A DNA stretch of 64,000 bases from Zychaea mexicana (taxonomy: Eukaryota; Mucoromycota; Mucoromycetes; Mucorales; Lichtheimiaceae). The notes beneath the pieces were generated by a model, which was not told the DNA's origin, did not search any database, and was given only the letters and a program-made list of their open reading frames with translations. Position 1 is the stretch's first letter; the number at the start of each line of letters is the position of its first letter. The position numbers and the translations under genes are program-made. The stretch spans positions 62,001 through 126,000 of the forward strand of contig NW_026516694.1 in the NCBI RefSeq assembly GCF_025766255.1, read 5' to 3'. Positions 54,263 through 64,000 of this stretch are shown piece by piece.

Positions 54263-55511
54263 CTATGGTAGTTCTTCACAGGTGGAGCCTCCATCCGTGA
54301 CTTCAAGAACCTTGTACCAACTTTCAATGCCATGCTCCTTGAAAACGCTTTGAGCAGCCCCAGCAATAGCATCAAAGTTACCTGTCGCCAAGGCCAAGAT
54401 GGTGGGACCAGCACCAGACAAGAAAATGCCCAGCAGACCCTCGTATTTGGCAGGTGTGATGGTTGACAGAATTTCGGGAAGACCCGGGATCTGCGTAGGG
54501 TACACAACAAATTAAGCTTTTTTTGATCTTTACATTCACTCGCCTTTTCCCATTTTGATCATCATCACCCCATCATCTTGTAATAGAGAAGAAACTTACC
54601 AATGTCTTGCGGTAAGGTTGATGAATACGGTCCTGAACAGCGTTATAAATCAAATCGGCGTCAGGTGGTGATTTGCCCAAGGCAGTAGTTAGCACAGCCA
54701 AACGCTGGAAGTTGTAGATCTATAAAGACAAAAGTGAGGGATGCGCGTCTTTTAGTCATTGTATTGGAGCCGATATTCACATCCTGCGATTCTCTCTCTC
54801 ATAGCTTACCACATCCTGACGTGAATAAGTCGATGGTAAAACAGCACGGGCCTTTGCTGTGGCGACCTCAAAGTTAGGCACGATGGCAACAGCCTTGATT
54901 TCCTTGTTCCAGTTGAGTCGCAGATAATGACCAATACCAATAGGGGGTTGTGGGTATGTCTTTGATACAACGTCATCCAAGAAAGTTTCTGATTCAGGGA
55001 CGCCCTTGGTGGCTTCTGGATCAAGTTCACGCAAGTACGATGCGACGAACCCACCCAATAGAGTTGCTGCTACGTTGTCAGGATGGCGTTCGATCATCAA
55101 GCAATAGTCTAAAAGGCGATCATAAGACAATTTAAGGTCGGCGAGCGCATCACCTAGCAAAACACCAGCGACGACGGCAGCACCCGAAGAACCAAGACCT
55201 CTGCCCAACGGAATGGGATTGTGTACGTGAATTTTGAGCGGCTGAGGCAGCTGCGAGATCCCATTCGCCGAAAGGACGTAGAGAGCGATCTTGGTAATCA
55301 AGTTTTGCTCTGGTAAAAGTGGAACTTCCGTGGCCCCTTCGCCCGAATAGGTCATCTCAAAAGCCTCTGTGGCATCTTCGTGGTATAGGCTAACGTCGAG
55401 TGTCAGGTAGAGCGACAAGGACATGCCTAGCACATCGAATCCTGGTCCAATGTTGGCAGACGAACACGGCGCGCGAATACGAAATTGGCGGGGTGCATTG
55501 GCTGCCGGCAT
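54263..55511 (-). CDS. THR1: Homoserine kinase
   Basis: Three exons (55511-54810, 54719-54600, 54490-54263), all phase 0, give 349 residues. The protein is a complete GHMP kinase: 'APCSSANIGPGFDVLG' at 14-29, the ATP-binding loop 'PIPLGRGLGSSGAA' at 99-112, and the C-terminal motif 'LSGAGPTILALA'. It phosphorylates L-homoserine to O-phosphohomoserine in the threonine pathway, in the cytosol. Animals lack it, which supports a fungal source. Length matches fungal THR1 (about 350). The third exon and the end of intron 2 have a decayed duplicate near 60.2 kb on the other strand. Confidence 0.97.
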
Positions 55512-55730
55512 TCTCTTAAAATGTATATACTGGTTGTTTGTTGGGTGGTGGTGTAAGAAAGAGAGAATTCCGTAAGGTAAAAAAAACGCGGTTATATCTT
55601 AGCGGTTGCGGAACGGACCGTGGCTTTTTTTATTTGACAGGCTATGACACAGCGGCATAGATCCCTGGTTCTGATTGGCTATTGCCATACCGAAAATTAT
55701 ACACAAAAAGCAAAATAGGAAATAGGAAAA

Positions 55731-57304
55731 TTACTGCAGGTCATAAGGGTAGTAGTGGTGGTAGTATGCAGGGTGGTACTGCACAGGTGGGCGTCTATAG
55801 GATCGTCGCGGGCGCAAATAACGCACTGCTGCTGGTGTGGACTCGCTCATCCTAGGCCGTGGCGCCGCTCTACTCTTGGGAGTGGTTCCTGGTTGATAAT
55901 AATCCCAGTCCTCTACTTGTTCCTCGTTGTCATCGAATCCATCGTCCACTGCGTCGTCACCCAAAAAATACGCATCGCGCTCATCCTCCTCTTCATAGTA
56001 CGAAGACGCACGACTACGGCTCCTGCGTGGCATTCTGTACTCGTCGGGAGGTATTGCTCTTGGTTTTTCTACTGAAACACTTCTCCGTCGTGTCCCTCTT
56101 CTGTTACCGTGTTGACGACTTCCGGGCCGTTCCATGGATCGTGCGCGGGGCACTTGTGGGTGGTGGCGATGATAATAATGGTACCCCATTACGTCGTCTA
56201 TGTCGTCTGGCTCATCATCTTCGTATTCTATATATCCACTGTCGTCACGCGAAGGGTGGGGATGGAAATGTTGCTGTTGTTGTTGTTGCTGTTGCTGCTG
56301 TTGCACCTGCTCCAGCGCTTGGCGTAACTGATCCTGGGTCTCGGTGATTTTTTCTAGCATTTCTTTCTCTCGCAATCGATGGGCATGCTCCCGTTTCATC
56401 CACTCTTGGCGCTCCTTTTCACAAAGCTGTTGGATGTACTGGACTTGACGTTGCAATACTTCGACGTCCTCCAAAGACGTACAGCTACTGTTATTGGGTA
56501 AATGTAGCGGTTGCGGTTGTTGTTGCTGCTGTTGCTGTTGTTGTGCGACCTGAAGTGGCGAAGATATTGGCGATTGAAGTGCTGATTCATACACCCGGTG
56601 GGAATCGTCACTACTCGTTGCAATGGAAGTACGCTTATTTACTACCGTGGGACTGCCTTATAAACGACGAAAAGTGAATATGTCAATTTTTTTGTATGGA
56701 GAGCATATGTATTCTTAGGAAATGTCAACATCCGCTTTACCGGTCGGTGCTTTATTCAGGGGAAGAGGAGGAGGAGAGGTCCCGTGAGAGGATGACGAGG
56801 AGGACGTAAATCGAACACGATGTGGCAGCATAATAGGTGAAACATCCTCTGCTGTTGCTGCCTTTTCTTCTTCTTCTTCTTCTTCAGACAGTTCCAATTC
56901 AGTTTTATCGTTCTCGTAGGACTGAGATAGTACCTCTTTAGTCGGCGCAACAGCGTGTTTTGGTTTCGGCATAAATAAGACAGGCGATGGTTCAATTGGA
57001 GGCGGGGGAGGTGCAGCCACGGAGAGGGTAGGTGGAATATCCTTGTCGATTTTGCTTTGATGGACCATCTCGAGTGTAGATTTTTTCTTCTTTTTGGGTG
57101 CAAACAGTTTCAGCATGATTGCTGCGAGAAACAAGAAGAAAAGCAAAAAGAAATAGAATTGGGCCCAGAATAAAGAAAATTTGATGCACTATAATGAGTG
57201 AATTTGTAACACATGGGCGATAAACACAAGACCATATTCGTATCTTGGTGCTGCAGGGTTTGTTTTTCTCTGTTATTCTTTCGGTTCGCTGCACACTTAT
57301 CCAT
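55731..57304 (-). CDS. Hypothetical membrane-anchored polyQ coiled-coil protein
   Basis: Exons 57188-56741 and 56656-55731 are well supported and join after an AAG acceptor. A first exon at 57304-57233 (MDKCAANRKNNREK..) fits the phase but needs a 44-nt intron with a weak GTCTTG donor; in that model the protein has 481 residues. It then carries a strongly hydrophobic segment at about 27-46 (FSLFWAQFYFFLLFFLFL) followed by 'APKKKKK', a signal-anchor or tail-in topology. If translation starts at ATG 57116 instead (433 residues), that helix is lost. Downstream are poly-Pro, poly-Glu and poly-Ser runs, a coiled coil with two Gln runs (9 and 12), an acidic DD/EE stretch, 'RSMERPGSRQ' basic repeats, and a Tyr/His/Pro-rich end. 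No family recognised. Confidence 0.65.
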
Positions 57305-59846
<2,542 letters not shown>

Positions 59847-60199
59847 GTTGTGTATACATTTATCTATTCCTCCCTATCTGCTCATGTAAATGTAAAATCA
59901 AAACTGAGAAAATTGCTATGGTTTTTTACAATTCTTTGGATCTTTAAAGCCGTTGCTATATAGCCATTATCTGTAAATTTAGTAATCATGCGTATGTAGC
60001 AGGTTGTATCAACACGCAGTAAGACAAATTACATATCGTTGACAATTTGATGAGTTAGCTAAGAACTGAAAAGATGTCAGATCATCAGCAACTTTCTCGT
60101 TCTACTCAGTAACTTTTTTGTACCGTACTATATATAGAGTTGCTCAAGAAGCTATACATGTAGCGTACATACGACCAAAATGGCGTCGATGCGAAACTG
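59847..60199. other. 3' flank of the zinc transporter gene
   Basis: About 350 nt, AT-rich, presumably 3' UTR. Nothing else recognised. Confidence 0.4.
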
Positions 60200-60745
60200 A
60201 AAGCTTAATTATTGTGTGCCCCACGCAGATCCTGGGTCTTTTCAAAATTCTGTCAATCAACACACCTTGTCTGGTGCTGGTCCCACCATTTTGGACCTGG
60301 TGATGACGGGAGTTTTCAAGGGGCATGGCATTTTGAAAGTTGGCATGATACAAGATCTGTGAAGTCACGGATGATGGCTCTAGTTATAAGGAACTGCTAT
60401 TGATTATTAGTAAGTTCTTACCAAAGGGGTATAATCTATTGTAGATATACAGAGCTTGTTTCTCTGTTGTAAAGGATCCTTACTGTGTATGATATGAAGC
60501 AGTCTACATTCATCTTAGCTACAGATACTCGCGCTGTATTATTTACTGTTATTGTGGAAAGTATAACTATGCTTTTGTCGACATAGCTGCTTGACTATGT
60601 AAGTAACCTCAGCAGGACATACTTTATTGTCCTTTCTCAAAAGCTCATGCATATGTATGGTAGCATGGCAAGTGTATATGTAATATGCTTGCAAAACGTG
60701 AGATTAACTATTAAACGCTAATGTTGCTGCTCTTTCACAATTCTT
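60200..60745 (+). pseudogene. Decayed duplicate of the THR1 3' end (intron tail, last exon, 3' flank)
   Basis: Plus-strand 60200-60228 matches the end of THR1 intron 2 (AAGCTTAATT..TTGTGT..CCACGCAG). After it, 60229-60400 matches the THR1 last exon: CAGATCCTGGGTCTT, TTGTCTGGTGCTGGTCCCACC and GTTTTCAAGGGGCATGGCAT are shared with few changes. Two deletions of about 25-40 nt and several frameshifts destroy the coding frame. The similarity fades and then reappears at 60713-60740 (CGCTAATGTTGCTGCTCTTT), matching sequence about 150 nt downstream of the THR1 stop. Because intron sequence is retained, this is a DNA-level segmental copy, not a retrocopy. Confidence 0.85.
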
Positions 60746-62516
60746 TGTTCTAGGTATAGTAATAATTGTCTGGTGTATGTACTGTTTGCGCAAAGCGAAG
60801 ACGATGGAATCGGCAAAGCTGAAGGCTTTCTTTTTTCGATTGTCGACAGGTAATAGTTTTACTACGGCTGCTGCTACAGCTGCTTTCTCGATACATCCTT
60901 GGTAAGCGCTTTGAAGTAATCCCATTTGAAAATGTATATAGTAAATATCGTGAACATCTCCTATCGCTTTCTCAGCTCACCGCACGTCGTCTGCTTGGCT
61001 TGGATGAAAATGGGCACTACTTGTTTTAGGTTTTCAAGGATGTGCTAAAAAATTGACTTTTTGTGCACATTATCAGCGATCGAAAACGGGGAGGAACAAT
61101 AGAGGCACAGAATGTATTTATCTTATTGGCGAGTATTTTCAAGCATGTTTGCAGAACTTCAGGCAGTTGTTCAAACTGGGGAGTACTGTATTGTGCATTT
61201 TAATTTCTTCGACTTTTTCTTCTGTGAAATAGTCTGATCAGCAAAAAATCCATGGGATCACGTATAAGAGAATGAGAAGAAGGGCTACATATTATCCAAA
61301 CAACTAGTTTTCTTAAGCCCGTATGGATAGCCACAGAAGATAAGATTCACTGTTCGTATGAACACTTTCTGACAATACATGCATCATGTCTTCATCTACT
61401 GCCTTCCCTGTTAAGTGGACCCGCCTTTTGTGCTGAAGATTGCTGTATTTGTTTTCGACAATGGCTTTTCAGCTTGAGAGCTGCGCAGAAGTACACGTTT
61501 TTGATAATGTTTGGAACTTAATGAGTTTTGGGAAGGACTTTGTGAACTTGTGCTTGATGAGCCTACACTGTGTGTTTGAGCATCAATAACGTCCCAAATT
61601 GAAGCGTTTTGGGCCTTAAGTGTGTTCTTGAATGATTGAGTCTTCTCTATTGATTTATACTGTACAACGCACCTAGTTTTTCTAGTTATACGTCGAGCCA
61701 TGTCACTTTGTTTCCATATAAATTTGCCCAAGACGCCTCGTACTTGCACTTAAAGCGGATAATTGTTGAGCAATCTCGTACGAAGCCCGCAAAATTAACT
61801 TTTGATACACTGCTCCACTTTTTCTTTCATTTCAAGAAGCACTTAAACAAATGCTAAAACGGCTATACAGGAAAGATCAGCAGCAGCAGCAGCCAACGCT
61901 GGTATTGCATACTTAACAATGTGATTCACATAGTGTCGGAGTTGCATTGTTCTTCAAACGAATAATAGTGTGTTTTGGTAGTCGAACCATCATCGTGAAT
62001 ATACTGCAACTTTAGGAGGTGTCCTTCAAAAAATCTTTCAGAGTGGTTGCATTGTGCGCTACTTGGCATATAAAAGGTTCCCTTTAAGCGGATTACCAGG
62101 ACGAGAACCACAAGCTACTGCACATAGAGTAGCTTTTCTGCTTTGTGTAATGGCAAATTCTGAGTTTAATGTGCGCTTTCCATGTATGAGTGATATATTA
62201 GATGTATGATAGATATCGTTTGGGAATAGAAGAAACATAATCTGTGGGGTGATAGGGATAAGTTAATGTTACGCTGCTCGAATAATATGAACAGGGCGTC
62301 GCCGAGAGCAAAGTAATATAGATGATTCTCGCCTCCACCACTGACATATTTGAGCAGGCCAGCGTGACTGTCTTTGAACATGGCCATTCGAAGATCGAGG
62401 TGCAACCGCCCAACGCGGCGCAGCGGTGTCCTTCCCTCTTTCCTGCAGAAACAATAAACCTTACACACCATCCCACCCAGAGACTTACAGGCATCAAACA
62501 TTAATCACATACAAAG
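60746..62516. other. Intergenic stretch with weak minus-strand frames
   Basis: About 1.8 kb. A minus-strand ATG frame (about 61701-61411, 96 codons, Ser-rich) and pieces further upstream on the same strand such as 'KCKYEASWANLYGNKVTWLD' (around 61760-61700) and 'RFFEGHLLKLQYIHDDG' (62035-61985) look protein-like but are in different frames. I could not join them into a gene. They might be the remains of a transposon-type zinc-finger protein; this is speculative. Confidence 0.35.
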
Positions 62517-64000
62517 ATGAGTAATTCTTCTAGAGGCCGTGGGCGACGGCAATACAATGATTACAACAACAATTACGACAACAACAGCGAATATGATCAG
62601 CCCGCGGGCGGCTCAGACATTTTTTCTCGACTTGGCCCGAGAGGCGGCGGCAATCAAGGTGGACACAATAACGCCTTTAACAGTGGAGGAGGAAAAAGAG
62701 GCGGCGGCCATCGAGGTGGACACACTGATGCCTTCAACAGTGGAGGAGGACAAAGAGGCGGTGGTGGCATGCGCAGTTTTGACAATAGCATGAGCAACAA
62801 CAATAACAACTACCATAACAACAACCGACAAGATAATTACCAGCAACCACGAGGAAGAGGTGGTTTCAGTGGTGGAGGACGCTTTAATGACAACGAAGAC
62901 GATCTATTCTCTACGGGCCCAAGATCGCAACCTCGAGGTGGTAGAAGCAACCGAGGCAATCGAGGAAGAGGACGAGGTTTTGACGGTGGACATCAAAGTC
63001 GTGATACCCAACAACGATGGAAAAGCAATGACGGACGGCATTATACTCGGAAATTCGTCGACGAAGATATTGCAATGGATACTCCTGATGCTCCTGCCAT
63101 GTAAGTGAACTCTGGTTCTTTTATGGGATCACACGTACAAAGAGAAGTACAAGAGTTTATTTTTTGTTTTGTTTCTTTGCTAACTGAAAGGAACTCGGTA
63201 ACACGAATATAAGGAACGGGCAGGGTATCGTCGTGGCCGTAAGTTAACCAACGAAAACAACGAATCAAATCATGATTCATACATATTTCGGGATGAGAGT
63301 GTGAGATGATAGAGAGAGAAGGAGGGAGAGAAATCATTAAGCTGCAGCAACTGAGCGAGAGTGCATACATACACTCACACATTACAACACAGGTTTCAGG
63401 CCATCCGGATGGAGCAGAAGAAAAGCTTTTAGGATTTCTACAACGCAAATCAAAACAGCCATGGCATGCTCTGAATGTAAGCACTGTGTCTTTATTTTAA
63501 TAAGGATGGAAAAGTCTGGAGGGGTTATAAGGGGAAGTGTATATTGAACCCCTTCTTTTTATATCTCTTACAGGTCAGATCGGAACAAGGAATCATGTAC
63601 ATCACTGTCGCTGACGAGCATTCTGCAACCGCCCTTGCACGCTTGAACAATTATAACTTTGGAAGCGCAGTGGTAGGTGCTCATTAATCGATAGAAATGA
63701 ATGGGAGAGAAAAAACAATGGGCGTATGAATGAAAACTAACACAATATTGTGGGGACCTACATAGCTTGAAATTCGGCATGTTGATGGAGGTAGTGGTGG
63801 TGCAGGTCAGCAACAACGAGGCGGACCTAGCGGCGGCGGACGATCAAATGCATTGGAAGAGTTTCTACAAGAACGTTGGGACGCGCCACGAGGCTTTTTA
63901 AATTTGGACGAGCTACCAAAAACTCGACACACCATTACTATCGTCATTTCACGATTGTTGATGGTTGCAGTCGACTTATTTGGAAACCAGGTAGCGTCTC
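62517..64000 (+). CDS. MEX67/NXF-like mRNA export factor, 5' part (partial)
   Basis: Exon 1 (62517-63100) encodes a long Arg/Gly/Asn-rich RGG region with 'RKFVDEDIAMDTPDAPA' at its end. An intron of about 260 nt follows, whose acceptor is uncertain (about 63357-63363). Exons ending at 63476, 63574-63672 and from 63766 then encode an RRM-like domain: 'VSGHPDGAEEKLLGFLQRKS', 'GIMYITVADEHSATALARLN' and 'FGSAVLEIRH'. A Gly-rich insert and 'ALEEFLQERWDAPRGFLNLD', the start of the leucine-rich repeats of Mex67/NXF1, come next. Mex67 with Mtr2 carries mRNPs through nuclear pores (family knowledge). The LRR, NTF2-like and UBA domains lie beyond the window. The very long RGG region is more extended than in yeast Mex67. 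Confidence 0.8.

Overview
The window looks like nuclear DNA of an intron-rich fungus. Genes carry several short introns (mostly about 45-110 nt, GT..AG). The gene set includes a fungal/plant-type homoserine kinase (absent from animals), COX16, PAM18, mitochondrial ATP2, DUF202 and Mid2/SKG6-type membrane proteins, and many Gln/Ser/His low-complexity tracts. Sel1 expansion, polyQ tracts and intron density fit an early-diverging fungus, probably Mucoromycota. That placement is inference; no marker in the window proves it. All gene models below were spliced by hand: reading phase was carried through every junction, and each finished model is a whole number of codons ending at the stop.

Layout. 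0-13 kb: the 3' end of an STK16-like kinase (+), a 1,737-residue Sel1-repeat protein with an N-myristoylation signal (+), and a single-pass surface protein (-). 15-25 kb: a run of minus-strand genes: PHAF1/C16orf70, DUF202 membrane protein, a Gly/Cys-tailed small protein, a DUF1399/GRDP-like protein, and a Ser-rich coiled-coil protein. 25-32 kb: UTP18 (+), a decayed or unresolved membrane-protein gene (-), PAM18/TIM14 (-) and ATP2 (+). 32-39.8 kb: a gene-poor stretch holding a 461-bp foldback element with a 10-bp target duplication. 39.8-51 kb: WDR75/UTP17 (+), a type II glycosyltransferase-like protein (-), COX16 (+), a C1orf131/FAF1-like factor (+), a coiled-coil protein (-) and a Cys-rich type I membrane protein (-). 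52-54 kb: an 825-bp pogo-like element with TA target duplication, then nothing recognisable. 54-60 kb: THR1 homoserine kinase (-), a polyQ coiled-coil protein (-), and a CDF zinc transporter (+). 60-64 kb: a decayed second copy of the THR1 3' end on the opposite strand, then the 5' part of a MEX67/NXF-like mRNA export factor (+) cut by the window edge.

Themes. Three small-subunit processome proteins (UTP18, WDR75/UTP17, C1orf131/FAF1-like) lie within 23 kb. Three mitochondrial genes (PAM18, ATP2, COX16) serve protein import, ATP synthesis and cytochrome oxidase assembly. Two unrelated transposon-type elements and one segmental duplication mark the gene-poor stretches. No rRNA, tRNA or CRISPR array was recognised.
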